This document shows, in pieces, positions 1 through 9,500 of a stretch of 64,000 nt of DNA. Each line of letters begins with the position of its first letter. Position 1 is the first letter of the stretch. The translations under genes were made by a program, and so were the position numbers. Below the pieces are notes generated by a model that saw only the letters and a program-made list of their open reading frames with translations, did not search any database and had not been told where the DNA came from. Source of the DNA: an uncultured Bacteroidota bacterium (GTDB lineage: Bacteria; Bacteroidota; Bacteroidia; Flavobacteriales; Flavobacteriaceae); the NCBI GenBank assembly GCA_902598305.1, contig CACKBL010000003.1, forward strand, positions 143,296 to 207,295. Direction: 5' to 3'.

Positions 1-455
1 AAGGTTGGGCAACATTTCAATTAGAGGATTTCAAGGACGTATTTGAGTTTAAAATTTTTGGAGAAGAATATTTGAGATTTAGACACTTTATTGTAACAGA
101 TCAATTTATTAGACTGAAAATTAAAATTCAACAAGGATGGATTAATAGGGAATCAGGAAGATTGACTGAACCAAGAATAAAATTCATCAATTTTGAAAGT
201 CTTCATGATGTAATAAAAAACAATTCTAAAAAGTTACAAATACAGTTGGACTTAAACACTTTAGACGAACATAGAGTATCAGAAATATCAGAAATTGTAA
301 ACAAACATAAAGGAGAAAAAACTCTAACTATTCAAGTCTTTCATGAAAAAGAAAAAGTTAATTTGCCCTTAGTAAGTAGAAAATATAAAATTGATGTTTC
401 AAAAGATTTATTAAATAAGTTAGATTCCGTAGATTTGCCATATTTAATAAACTAA
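1..455 (+). CDS. dnaE: DNA polymerase III subunit alpha, C-terminal fragment
   Basis: Partial gene: the reading frame is open from base 3 and runs in from the left edge, so the start lies outside the window. About 150 residues remain. They match what I know of the C-terminal part of flavobacterial DnaE: the OB-fold segment (LEDFKDVFEFKIFGEEYLRF) followed by the tail with RLTEPRIKFINFESL and the stretch about SKKLQIQLDLNTLDEHRVSE. DnaE is the replicative polymerase subunit; its polymerase and PHP active sites are not in this window. It is followed after 65 bases by trxA on the same strand, an order I recall as common in Flavobacteria. The family call is by motif recognition, not alignment. Confidence 0.85.
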   Translation, partial: GWATFQLEDFKDVFEFKIFGEEYLRFRHFIVTDQFIRLKIKIQQGWINRESGRLTEPRIKFINFESLHDVIKNNSKKLQIQLDLNTLDEHRVSEISEIVNKHKGEKTLTIQVFHEKEKVNLPLVSRKYKIDVSKDLLNKLDSVDLPYLIN

Positions 456-520
456 ATCTATTGATGTTTATTATTCGTGTTAACAATATTAATTTATGAA
501 CTTAATTAAAATTTTATAAA

Positions 521-838
521 ATGGCTTTAGAAATAACAGATAAAAGTTTTGAGGATGTTGTTTTAAAATCAGATAAACCCGTTATGGTGGACTTTTGGGC
601 TGCATGGTGTGGTCCTTGCAGAATGGTTGGTCCAATTATAGAGGAACTTAGTGCTGATTTTGAAGGACGAGCTGTCGTAGGAAAATTAGATGTTGACGCG
701 AATCAAGAGTTTGCAGCAAAGTATGGTGTTCGAAATATACCTACTGTTCTTGTATTTAAGAATGGTGAAGTTGTTGGTAAACAAGTTGGAGTTGCTCCCA
801 AATCTACTTACACTCAAGCTCTAGAACAACATATTTAG
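521..838 (+). CDS. trxA: Thioredoxin
   Basis: A complete 105-residue thioredoxin, the usual length for TrxA. The redox motif WCGPC lies at about residues 29-33 inside VDFWAAWCGPCRMVGP, and the cis-proline loop is RNIPTVLVFKNGEVV. There is no signal peptide, so it is cytoplasmic, where it reduces disulfides in partners such as ribonucleotide reductase and is itself recycled by thioredoxin reductase. The ATG start gives the standard N-terminus (MALEITDKSFEDVV). No Shine-Dalgarno is visible, which is normal for Bacteroidota. tRNA-Asp follows 49 bases downstream on the same strand and may share the transcript. Confidence 0.97.
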   Translation: MALEITDKSFEDVVLKSDKPVMVDFWAAWCGPCRMVGPIIEELSADFEGRAVVGKLDVDANQEFAAKYGVRNIPTVLVFKNGEVVGKQVGVAPKSTYTQALEQHI

Positions 839-887
839 ATTACAATTAAAAATATCGAAAACATAAAGTTTATTTATGTTGTTTATT

Positions 888-961
888 GGTCTGGTAGTTC
901 AGTTGGTTAGAATACATGCCTGTCACGCATGGGGTCGCGGGTTCGAGTCCCGTCCAGACCG
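888..961 (+). tRNA. tRNA-Asp (anticodon GTC)
   Basis: A full cloverleaf can be drawn: acceptor GGTCTGG pairs with CCAGACC at 954-960 with discriminator G at 961; D arm about GTTCAGTTGGTTAGAAT; anticodon stem-loop ATGC-CTGTCAC-GCAT with anticodon GTC; T arm GCGGGTTCGAGTCCCGT. Length is 74 nt. The 3' CCA is not encoded (GCAAAAG follows), so it must be added after transcription. No perfect TAnnTTTG box lies just upstream; TATTTATG at 871-878 is one base off. Confidence 0.97.
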
Positions 962-974
962 CAAAAGAGTACTT

Positions 975-1009
975 AAACCCCTAAGGTTAAACGCTTTAGG
1001 GGTTTTTTA
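975..1009 (+). terminator. Rho-independent terminator after trxA/tRNA-Asp
   Basis: A 10-base stem (AAACCCCTAA against TTAGGGGTTT) with an 11-base loop runs straight into a T tract (TTTTTT). It sits 14 bases after the tRNA and closes the dnaE-trxA-tRNA-Asp transcription unit. Confidence 0.85.
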
Positions 1010-1062
1010 ATACCAAATAGGGATGATTTTAGGGATGTCCATTATTGATATAATCCCAAAAA

Positions 1063-1692
1063 TCAACCTCCACCGTCTCCCCCACCTGCATCTCCACCTC
1101 CAGCATCTCCACCTCCCATGTCGCCTGCAATAAAAGCTGAATCCCCTGAAGAACTTGACGAAAAAGTATTAATATTTATTTGAAACTCGTCTACCATTGC
1201 AGATATAGATTTATTATCTAGACCTTTGGGGAGTTGTGTTTCACTTTGTGCTCCATTACTCATGTTAATTTTAAAAGCTTTTCTTTTAGAAAATGCATAA
1301 ATATTTTTATCAATCAATGCGATTTTAGGAGGTGTGCTATCCCAAGACCAGAGACCTGTTGATGCGACTTTATATATTTTTGTTTTTTTGACTATGGAGT
1401 AGCATCCAATTTCCTTATCCTTATTTATAAAATATAACTTATCGTCGTAAATAAGAAGTGATAAAATATTTTCCTCAATATCCAAAACCACCTCACCAGA
1501 CGAAAAATTAATAAATTTAGAAAACACTTTACCCCACCAATTATAAGATGAAATCAAGACTAAATCATCAAACCTAGCGATGCCACCAATTTTATGTTTG
1601 ATTTCTATAGACCATTCTTTTCTCAATAATTTAGTGTCATATAGAAAAACTTCTTTCTTCTGAGAAACTATTATTTTATTTTTAGATTTCAT
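1063..1692 (-). CDS. Hypothetical intracellular protein with Gly-Asp tandem tail
   Basis: 209 residues and no recognised family. Residues about 1-145 look like irregular beta-strand repeats of a PQQ/WD-like sheet (for example IVSQKKEVFLYDTKLL, GGIARFDDLVLISSYNWWG, DKLYFINKDKEIGCYSI), too few blades for a whole propeller. There is no signal peptide. The last 22 residues are low-complexity: GDMGGGDAGGGDAGGGDGGG, an almost exact five-residue repeat of GGGDA type preceded by a serine run. The ATG overlaps the stop of the upstream lipoprotein gene as ATGA, so the two are probably translationally coupled. Function unknown; a Gly-rich acidic tail could be a flexible linker or interaction tail. Confidence 0.7.
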   Translation of the reverse strand: MKSKNKIIVSQKKEVFLYDTKLLRKEWSIEIKHKIGGIARFDDLVLISSYNWWGKVFSKFINFSSGEVVLDIEENILSLLIYDDKLYFINKDKEIGCYSIVKKTKIYKVASTGLWSWDSTPPKIALIDKNIYAFSKRKAFKINMSNGAQSETQLPKGLDNKSISAMVDEFQININTFSSSSSGDSAFIAGDMGGGDAGGGDAGGGDGGG

Positions 1693-3107
1693 TTACAATC
1701 TATATTGTATTCTGCAGTGCTATCTTTAATCCAAGTTGTTGGAATACTTGATAATTGGTTTTGATTAACTACAACACAGTCCAAATTGGAATTTCCAATA
1801 ATGTTAAGAGATTCTAAAATTATGAATTCTGACACATCAAGTGATTGAAGTTGGTTAAAGCTCAAATCTAGTAACATTATATTATCAAGATTATTGTAAT
1901 CAGAGGTTTCTAAACTAATTATTTCACTGTGAGTAATTTTTAAGCTTGTTAATTTTGAATTCAAAGAAAAATCAAGGCTTGAAATTTTAGCTGTGATTTG
2001 AGGGATTTCGGCTATAAATTCTCCTTGATCATTAATTAGTCTTGTTCCTGCGCTTCCCCCGATAGATAAAACTTCAAGGTTTAAATTTTTTGAAATATCT
2101 ATGGTTCTAGTTTGTATTGGATTTCCCAGAATGTTTAAACTTTTCAGGTTTTCATTTTTCGAAATATCAATGCTCTTTATATCATTATAATAGATAGAAA
2201 TGGTTTCAAGATTTAAATTTTTAGAAAAATCGACAGAATCAATTAAATTTAAATCAGCCGAAAATTCTTTTAAACTTCTAAAATCATCTAGTCCAATTAG
2301 ATTCTTAATTCCTTTGTTAAACAACTTTATTTCACTTTCGCTTGTTCCTAGTCTTACGATTCCTGATATGTTTTGAGTAAGAACATAATCATCTAGTTTG
2401 TCATCAAATCCAGCATCAATTATTGATTGTTCGAAATTGTCATCAGGTATATAGCTTAATGCTTCTGGATCTGATAGAGGGTCATAATCTTTCACTCTGT
2501 CTGCATCTAAATCCAAATTGCAACTGTCATTAAGTTCTGATGAAAAACTAATGTAGTTCTCTGTTAATATCACATCTCTCATTACCCCGTATGGATTATC
2601 AGATTTCACAAGATTGATATTACCCTCAGAATCAATGCTATATTGTCCAGTAACTTTGGAGTCACTCCTAGTGAATGTAAAAGAAGAATTACTTCTAAAA
2701 ATTATTTCATATATCTCACAGTCAACAAATTTTCCAGAGTTTTCTCTGTTACCCCCTTTAGGACGTCTAATTTTCCATTTCCCAACTCCTATAAAAATGT
2801 TATTTTCATCAACAAGATTGAAAAGCTGTTTTTCAAAAACGGCTGTAAGATACTTACCGCTATTCATTGTTATTTCAACTTCACTAAACGTAGATGTTGA
2901 AGAGCCGGTCCATCCTATAAAAACGTAACCATCATTTGCAAAAGCACTTACAGATACTAAGCTTCCTTCTTCGTATTCACCACCTGTACTGCTTACATAA
3001 CCTCCCTCAGAAGCATCAACAATTAGAGAAAATATAGTTTTTGTTTCTCCATCATTCTTGGAACACGCAAATAAAACTAGAAGTAAAAGCGGAAGAAGTT
3101 TTTTCAT
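1689..3107 (-). CDS. Leucine-rich-repeat lipoprotein with InlB-B-like repeat
   Basis: 472 residues. The N-terminus is a lipoprotein signal (MKKLLPLLLLVLFACS, acylated Cys about residue 15), so it should be anchored in an envelope membrane. Residues about 25-93 form one divergent InlB B-type repeat (EGGYVSSTGGEYEEGSLVSV, then GYVFIGWTG). A lipocalin-like middle segment follows (IGVGKWKIRRP at about 105). From about 215 onward come irregular leucine-rich repeats of the Bacteroidota surface type (NLNLETISIYYNDIKSIDIS and similar). It ends near Cys-rich NSNLDCVVVNQNQL without a type IX sorting domain. It overlaps the following gene by four bases. Probable role is protein binding at the surface; the ligand is unknown. 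Confidence 0.75.
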   Translation of the reverse strand: MKKLLPLLLLVLFACSKNDGETKTIFSLIVDASEGGYVSSTGGEYEEGSLVSVSAFANDGYVFIGWTGSSTSTFSEVEITMNSGKYLTAVFEKQLFNLVDENNIFIGVGKWKIRRPKGGNRENSGKFVDCEIYEIIFRSNSSFTFTRSDSKVTGQYSIDSEGNINLVKSDNPYGVMRDVILTENYISFSSELNDSCNLDLDADRVKDYDPLSDPEALSYIPDDNFEQSIIDAGFDDKLDDYVLTQNISGIVRLGTSESEIKLFNKGIKNLIGLDDFRSLKEFSADLNLIDSVDFSKNLNLETISIYYNDIKSIDISKNENLKSLNILGNPIQTRTIDISKNLNLEVLSIGGSAGTRLINDQGEFIAEIPQITAKISSLDFSLNSKLTSLKITHSEIISLETSDYNNLDNIMLLDLSFNQLQSLDVSEFIILESLNIIGNSNLDCVVVNQNQLSSIPTTWIKDSTAEYNIDCK

Positions 3108-3241
3108 ATTTCAAATTTAATAGAAATAAAATAATTTCACTTAGTTGTTAATTTTTAAAGAAATCGTTTATTTAAAATATATGTAAAATACTGTTTGTTA
3201 ATATTTTAATTAATTAACTTTATTAAATAAGAAAATAAAAA

Positions 3242-4243
3242 ATGAAAAAAATATTATACTTAATAAGTTTTTTCCTCGTTATTTCATGTTCTAAGGACAA
3301 GGATGAAAATGAAGAAATAGTTGCTGATGAGAGGATGGCCGATTCAGCAATGACAAATATTTATGCCTCTGGAAAAGTTTCCGAGCAAACTGCAGCCGAG
3401 GCAAAACAAACAATTTTCGGAAAGTGGGATGTTGGTGGGTCCTCTTCTAAAAATATTTCTGGTTCAAAGAGTTTATCTGAATGTACATTCAATTTTATTG
3501 AGTTTACAGATAAATCTTATATAATGAGTTTAAGTATAACTGGACCAGACGGACCTGAAAGTGGAAGTATTTTTGGGAATTATGCATTAATCGAAGCGGA
3601 TGGCCTTGTAACAGAAGTTCGCCTTTATTTCTCAGTTTCGGGAGATGATATACACATTGCAACGCTATCTAATATTGAAGTTGTAGAAAAAGCTTCCGGT
3701 GGTTTTGATGCCACTTTTGATATCAATTTTGAGATTGATCTTGGTGATATTGACATAGTATGTGCTGATTTAGGAGGTTCTTATTCTGCCGACAAAGAAC
3801 CTGCAATGGAAGAAACTCTTTCTGCTGGTGTAGACTCTAATCATTATAAAGTGGTAAGAAATTGGCAGATGACCTCATACGCAGATTCAGATGGACTTGT
3901 ACTATCTGACATATTACTAGATTATTGCCTTCGTAATCAATATGATCCTGTGATGGGCGAGTATACGGAAGTTTTAGATCCTGACTGCATAGTACCATCA
4001 ACATTTCAAGTAAATTTATCAACCTTCGGAACCTACGTTACTATGACTTTAGACGAAAGTGGTTCACCCCTTGAGATTCAAACCGGTACTTGGACCTGGG
4101 CAAATGACGAACAAACTCAATTTTATGTTGATGACGATTGGACAGGAAATATTTCAGAACTGTCAACTACAAATTGGCAATTTTATGAGGTTCACGACAC
4201 CACAGATTTTAGAGCTGATTACATCTTTGATGCAGTTCCTTAA
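3242..4243 (+). CDS. Putative lipoprotein, unknown function
   Basis: 333 residues starting with a clear lipoprotein signal (MKKILYLISFFLVISCSKDK, Cys about 16) followed by an acidic spacer. Two related halves are suggested by the recurrence of a lipocalin-like pattern: TIFGKWDVGGSS at about 57 and KVVRNWQMTSYADSD at about 203, each followed by a Cys-containing strand and a Y/W-rich end (TGTWTWANDEQTQFYVDDDW). I do not recognise a named family. It is transcribed divergently from the LRR lipoprotein and converges on the next lipoprotein with a shared hairpin between them. A secreted beta-barrel (lipocalin-like) protein is a reasonable guess. Confidence 0.7.
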   Translation: MKKILYLISFFLVISCSKDKDENEEIVADERMADSAMTNIYASGKVSEQTAAEAKQTIFGKWDVGGSSSKNISGSKSLSECTFNFIEFTDKSYIMSLSITGPDGPESGSIFGNYALIEADGLVTEVRLYFSVSGDDIHIATLSNIEVVEKASGGFDATFDINFEIDLGDIDIVCADLGGSYSADKEPAMEETLSAGVDSNHYKVVRNWQMTSYADSDGLVLSDILLDYCLRNQYDPVMGEYTEVLDPDCIVPSTFQVNLSTFGTYVTMTLDESGSPLEIQTGTWTWANDEQTQFYVDDDWTGNISELSTTNWQFYEVHDTTDFRADYIFDAVP

Positions 4244-4263
4244 AATAAAAAATAGTTGAAATC

Positions 4264-4312
4264 AAGAAGATCAAACTATCAATTAATAATTGTTATTTTG
4301 ATCTTCTTTCCT
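4264..4312. terminator. Bidirectional hairpin between convergent lipoprotein genes
   Basis: A perfect 12-base inverted repeat, AAGAAGATCAAA at 4264-4275 and TTTGATCTTCTT at 4297-4308, with a 21-base loop. On the plus strand it is followed by a pyrimidine-rich run. The right arm lies inside the last codons of the minus-strand gene, so coding and termination sequence overlap. Confidence 0.55.
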
Positions 4313-4737
4313 TTTAAAACCTCAGCCATAGGCCGCACATCTGTTTTTGACTGCATAGATATTCGAACTATCCCCTCACCGTAACTGAAATATGTAAAAG
4401 AAGGAGCTTGATCTTCATCGTTACATGCTAAACAATATTGTGGGAATTGACTCCATCTCTGAGGGTTATTTTCCCCAGCTGGTCTTTCAAGATAGGCAAT
4501 AAGTGTTCCATTAGCAGAGATATCTTTTGTGATTTCATTTACTTCAAAAACAAAATTTCCGTACAAATTGTCTTCTGATATAAATGAAGGCTTATCAATT
4601 TCCAAAAATAGAGTTTTGTTTTGAGACTCTTCTTGATTCAAATCATTGTTATTAGACCCAATGCCAACACATGAAATTAAAGTGGTGTTTATCATGCACA
4701 CTGAAAAAAGAAAGAGTAGGGTATAAGAGTTTTTCAT
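4279..4737 (-). CDS. Small putative lipoprotein
   Basis: 152 residues from the ATG at 4737; an in-frame ATG eight codons upstream (4761) is also possible. I prefer 4737 because it gives a compact lipoprotein signal (MKNSYTLLFLFSVCMINTTLISC) without a polar extension. The rest contains a CLAC pair within FPQYCLACNDEDQ and a C-terminal beta-rich segment ending KGKKIKITIIN. The family is not recognised. It is the last gene of a minus-strand run that begins with the giant adhesin, but a 35-base gap to the permease leaves co-transcription uncertain. Confidence 0.65.
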   Translation of the reverse strand: MKNSYTLLFLFSVCMINTTLISCVGIGSNNNDLNQEESQNKTLFLEIDKPSFISEDNLYGNFVFEVNEITKDISANGTLIAYLERPAGENNPQRWSQFPQYCLACNDEDQAPSFTYFSYGEGIVRISMQSKTDVRPMAEVLKGKKIKITIIN

Positions 4738-4772
4738 TTGAGTTAAATTAAATTTATTCAATATATAAAATT

Positions 4773-5549
4773 TTATAAAATACCAATTAGTAGGGATATA
4801 CCGAGAAGAATAAGAAGTAAAGCAACTATTTTTTTTATTTGCTGAATTGTAACTTTTTTTAACAACTTGTTTCCAATAAAAGAACCTGCAACTGCAGAGA
4901 CGACAGAGAACAACCCTAACTGATAGAAATCTGAATAATTGAGATTCAAAAAGTTTGTGCTGTAAACGCTCAATCGAGTTATGTCAACAAGTGAAGAAAT
5001 AGCCACAGTTGTCGCCACAAAAACGCTTTTTTCTAGTCCGTGCTTAACCAAAAAAGCACTTCTTAGTGCTCCTTGGTTTCCAGAAAGCCCTCCAAAAAAT
5101 CCACTTAAAAAACCACCAACAGGAAGATATTTTTTGTCAAAATGTAGATCCTTTATCTGGGGGATTAAATCAATAATTGCAAAAATTATCAGCAAAATAG
5201 AAATCAAAAATTTAACTAGTATTACATCTATTTTTTTATCAAAAAAATAATATGAGAAAATAACAATATTGTCGTCAATTAACACTAAAAGGTAAGACCC
5301 AATTAATGCCGCTATAACTGATGGGAGTCCAAATCGAATTAATACCTTTTTATCGATATTTTTTCCCACTAAGAAAAACTTAAAAATATTATTGGAAAAA
5401 TGGACGAGCCCTGTAAATGCAATTGCTATTTCGGTTGGAAAAAAAATCATCATAACAGGAGTTAAAATAGTCCCCAGACCAAAACCCGAGAAGAAGGTAA
5501 GTATTGCAGCTGAAAAAGTTACAATCGATACTACAAAAATCTCAAACAT
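4773..5549 (-). CDS. TSUP (TauE/SafE) family membrane permease
   Basis: 258 residues with seven to eight hydrophobic segments. Two related halves carry the family's Gly-Pro motif: GFGLGTILTPVMMIFFP near residue 22 and GGFLSGFFGGLSGNQGALRS near 143. Members export or import sulfite, sulfoacetate and other small organosulfur anions across the inner membrane; the substrate here cannot be told. It lies 26 bases downstream of the PorP/SprF gene on the same strand. That proximity may reflect operon packing and is not evidence for a role in secretion. Confidence 0.85.
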   Translation of the reverse strand: MFEIFVVSIVTFSAAILTFFSGFGLGTILTPVMMIFFPTEIAIAFTGLVHFSNNIFKFFLVGKNIDKKVLIRFGLPSVIAALIGSYLLVLIDDNIVIFSYYFFDKKIDVILVKFLISILLIIFAIIDLIPQIKDLHFDKKYLPVGGFLSGFFGGLSGNQGALRSAFLVKHGLEKSVFVATTVAISSLVDITRLSVYSTNFLNLNYSDFYQLGLFSVVSAVAGSFIGNKLLKKVTIQQIKKIVALLLILLGISLLIGIL

Positions 5550-5575
5550 AAAAAAAATGGATTACCATCTAAGTC

Positions 5576-6526
5576 TTAGTTGTCTTTGTCATCTTCTTCG
5601 CTGGAGCTCTCATCGTTTGACTTTTTAAGCGCTTTAGATGTTCTAAACTTAATAAAAATCTCATGTGACTTACTATTAGCTGATGCATTCCAACTTCCCA
5701 ATTGCGATGTAAATGAGTATCCCAACATTAGAGATGGAAGTAACTTGAACCCAGTTATAAAACTTAGATTCCCACCATTCTTACTTGGGGATGTAAAACT
5801 TTTATTTGTTGACCCATAATTAATCCCGAACCAAAATGAATCTTCGTAGAAAAGCATAGTTGAAAAATCCAAACTAGAAGGAGCATTGGAAACTTTCTTG
5901 ATTAAAAAATTTGGATTAATTGTTAATTTTTCACTGATTCCTTTTTTAAAACCCCCTGAAAAATAAAAATGTCTTTTTTTGTTGATGATACTTGGCTCAA
6001 AAAAATACGGGATTGAAAACCCTAGGTAAAATTTTTCCGAGTAGTAATACAAACCAAACCCAATGTTGGTAACGAAATAACTGTCTTTTGAACCTGCATT
6101 TGGATCCGATAGATTATCAAACTCTAAGCTACTTAAACTTATGTTATGGTCGTTACCACTTAGTTTAAGACCAAGAGAAAGTTTTTTGGAATTGTTCAAT
6201 TCTAGGTGGTAAGCGGCATCAATTGCTATAAAATTACTGTTTAATGGTCCAATCTTGTCACTTAAAAGTTGCATGCCAATTCCTAAATTATTTTTTAAAT
6301 TACCATCTAATAAAATCGAATTGGTGGTTGGATTTCCGTCAAACCCAATCCATTGTAAGTTATTAATTGAACTTATTGTTAAGTTATCCTCTAAACCCAC
6401 AAAAGCAGGATTAAATAATTGTGAATTAAACATATAGTGGTTAAATGATAATTCTTGTTGACCCTGAACTTTAAATAATTTCAAGAACAACAAAAATAAA
6501 ATTAATATGACTCTATATTTATTCAT
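5576..6526 (-). CDS. PorP/SprF family type IX secretion-associated outer membrane protein
   Basis: 316 residues with a signal peptide (MNKYRVILILFLLFLKLFKV, cleaved before QGQQE). The family's opening signature is present (SFNHYMFNSQLFNPAFVGL), followed by amphipathic strands of an outer-membrane barrel (GFGLYYYSEKFYLGFSIPYF, LPSLMLGYSFTSQLGSWNAS). Members are encoded beside large type B-sorted adhesins and are needed for secretion or attachment of that partner, as SprF is for SprB in Flavobacterium johnsoniae. Here the start overlaps the stop of the 3051-residue adhesin by eight bases, the classic pairing. The tail is a short acidic stretch (SSSEEDDKDN), which is not typical of a barrel end. 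Confidence 0.9.
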   Translation of the reverse strand: MNKYRVILILFLLFLKLFKVQGQQELSFNHYMFNSQLFNPAFVGLEDNLTISSINNLQWIGFDGNPTTNSILLDGNLKNNLGIGMQLLSDKIGPLNSNFIAIDAAYHLELNNSKKLSLGLKLSGNDHNISLSSLEFDNLSDPNAGSKDSYFVTNIGFGLYYYSEKFYLGFSIPYFFEPSIINKKRHFYFSGGFKKGISEKLTINPNFLIKKVSNAPSSLDFSTMLFYEDSFWFGINYGSTNKSFTSPSKNGGNLSFITGFKLLPSLMLGYSFTSQLGSWNASANSKSHEIFIKFRTSKALKKSNDESSSEEDDKDN

Positions 6527-9500
6527 CGTTCATTCTTGTTAAATAGATGTAGCCCTTTTTGATTCTTGATCCATCCCCATTTAAATCTAACACATAAAAA
6601 TATGTACCTACAGGCAAGTTGGTATTGCTTCCACCGTTTAAGTTTCCGTTGTAACTTCCATCCCAATCGTTATTGTATCCAGTTGATTCAAAAACTTTAA
6701 TCCCCCATCTGTTAAATATCACAAGTTTATTATTGGGGTAGTTTTCATTTAATCCTCCTCGTATCGTCCATTTATCGTTAATTCCATCTCCATCGGGTGA
6801 GAAGGCATTGGGTATAAATAAATTTGTAACAACCAATTCGCTAGAATCTGAAAATGTTTCACCTCCACATATGTAGCAAGGAGAAAAAGCCATTACCCTG
6901 TAACTCCAACCCTCCATACTATACAATGGATTTGAAATTGTTAATTTATTTGTTTGTGTACCATTGTACATATTATCATCAACAAGATCAATCCAATTAT
7001 TTGACTTAGAAGAAACAGACATTGAATTTTTATTCACCTGCCATTGATAAAATATTGTAGACTCAGCAGTAGCTAAAACTGAAATTTCAATTTTTGAATC
7101 CCTAACTATAAGTTTAGTTTTAACAGGTTGTTCGTATATTTCTACCGCAGATCCAACTTCCAAAAAGTCGAATGTCCCATTTTCATCGTTGTCTGCAATT
7201 TCTAAGTAACCACCACTTGATAAAACTCTACCCTTGGGACCTACTTCGGTATCTCCAAACCCAAGTATTCCGTCGTTATCGTCATCACTAAAACCAGCCT
7301 CAATAGCATCATAACAGCCATCATCATCTGAATCAGGGTCAACCGAGTTAGGTAGACCATCTCCGTCAATATCTTCATCCCCTTCCAAAATATCTAAAAT
7401 ACCATCGTTATCGTCGTCCAAATCCATATTGTTTCCAACTTTATCACCATCAGAGTCAAACCATTCTAATTTGTTGTCAGGAAATACATCTATTGAATTT
7501 TTGTAGGTGTCTCCATCGCAGTCTAAATCCTCCCATTCTTTTGTAACAGGAAAGTCTCTAAATTCGATTTTAAAGTCACACCTGTCTTGAGGGTCGGTTT
7601 TACTATTTACAATCTCTTGGAAGTTGGTAAGACCATCTCCGTCGCAATCAAAACCTTCTTTAGGTTTAACGGTAATGCTTTCAAATTCATAATTACATCT
7701 ATCAAAAACATCCGTTCCATCTTTTATCTCATTTCCGTTTAGGACCCCATCTCCGTCACAATCACGTGCTTTCCAAGCATCACTTGTTTCTGTACTAACA
7801 CTACTGAATATAAAACTACAGCCATCAAGGGGGTCCGTTTTATCTAGGGCCTCTTTCGCATTTGTAACACCGTCTCCATCGCAATCTTCTTCAGATGTAA
7901 CCGTTATTGTTATACTATCTACATTTAAGGAACAACTGTTTGATGGGTTCGTATTGTCAGCCAAAATTTCGTCAGAACCCAGAACTCCATCTCCATCGCA
8001 ATCTCTTCCAATGACTGAAATGCTTACAGTTATGCTTTCCTGTTTGTAACTACATGCGTTTCTTGCATCTGTGTTGTCATCTAATTCATCTCCATTTAAT
8101 ACTCCATCTCCGTCGCAATCTAGCTTTTTCCATTCTGGAGATATGTTTCCAAAAATGACACTTGGGAAAAAATAATCGCAAGGGTCAGTACATAATGTAC
8201 CGTATAGTATCTCGTTAGCACAACAAACCCCGTCACCGTCTAAATCACAAGAGGGTGTACAGTCATCTTTAAGAATTATTGTTGAAGAAGCAGTTGAGTT
8301 CCCACAAAGAGAGGGAATTTCATACAAAATTTGATAAGTCCCACCACTTGATCTTGTAAAATCAATTCTTCCAGTTGTAGGATTTATATCCAAGCCAGCG
8401 GGTGAGCTATAAAATGTACCAGACACTGTTCCAGTTATAGAGGGTCTAATATCTGTATCATCAGGACAAAATTCAGTGCCCTGTGGGTAACCATAGTCAA
8501 AAGTTCCAGTATTGAGGGAAGATATAGTTACAGGAATAGTTGTACTACTAACACAGCCAAGGGTTACAGCTGGGGCAGGTAAAGTTGCCGGAGCTGCGGA
8601 CTCACTTGCAAATAATGCAAGAACCTCGGCATCGGTCAGGGCATCGTTCCACAACTTTAGATCGTCCGCTTCACCTTCAAATAGGGATGTCCCTAGAGAT
8701 TGATTTCTATACCCTCCTCCTCCAATAGAAAGACCGTGGTCTCTTATGTTAAAGATGTTACCAGTCCCAAGAAGATTATAAAAAGGAATAACCACACCAT
8801 CTACAAACACTCTTCTACCTATGTTTCTATTGTAGACAAAAACCATATGATGCCAATTATTATCTGAAAAATTACCATCTAAAAAACCTTGCCTGCTACA
8901 TCCGTTAAACTGACTTTGTCTATTATCTCCAAGTCTTATAATCACACCCCTTGTGGAGTTAGAACAGCCATAATTTCCAATTGATAAAAAATCTCTTCTT
9001 GAGGTATCATATCTAACCCATAAACTAATTGAAAACGAATCTCTATTATCAGGAAATTCTTGAGCTTGTGCGTCACCAAAGTATATAACTGTATTTCCAT
9101 TAAATTGATATGCTGAATTTGGATTACCAAATCTGTCTGCTACTAAAACAGGTTCTGATGTTGTTGGTAAAACCGTACCATGGTGATTTAGCCCTGAAAC
9201 ATCCCCGTAGTTTCCATCAAAGGGATAATGACCAACAATATTTGATACTCTAGGTGGTGGAGAGGATAAATTCATAGCAGATGGGGTTGTATAGGTAATA
9301 TCGTAAACCCCAATATTAGATAATGATGGATTAATAATTCCTGTTACTCTATCGATTGACAGGCCAGTTGGGCTAGATGTGAAGGTTCCACCTGTGGTGA
9401 AAATAGTAGGTGAAAAAACATTAGTGTTTTTGATACAGAAAAGATCAGAGGAGTAACTAAAATTGGAACTATCTACAGCTTTTATTTCAATTGTTGATGA

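Noticed and set aside
1011..1062. Possible phage attachment site after tRNA-Asp
   Set aside because: Only a seven-base direct repeat is present, no copy of the tRNA 3' end was found, and there is no integrase or phage gene nearby. Kept as a weak hint in the findings only.
2614..2928. Plus-strand open frames opposite the LRR lipoprotein gene (2614 and 2643)
   Set aside because: They are antisense to a gene with a clear signal peptide and recognisable repeats, and the two frames overlap each other without any domain.
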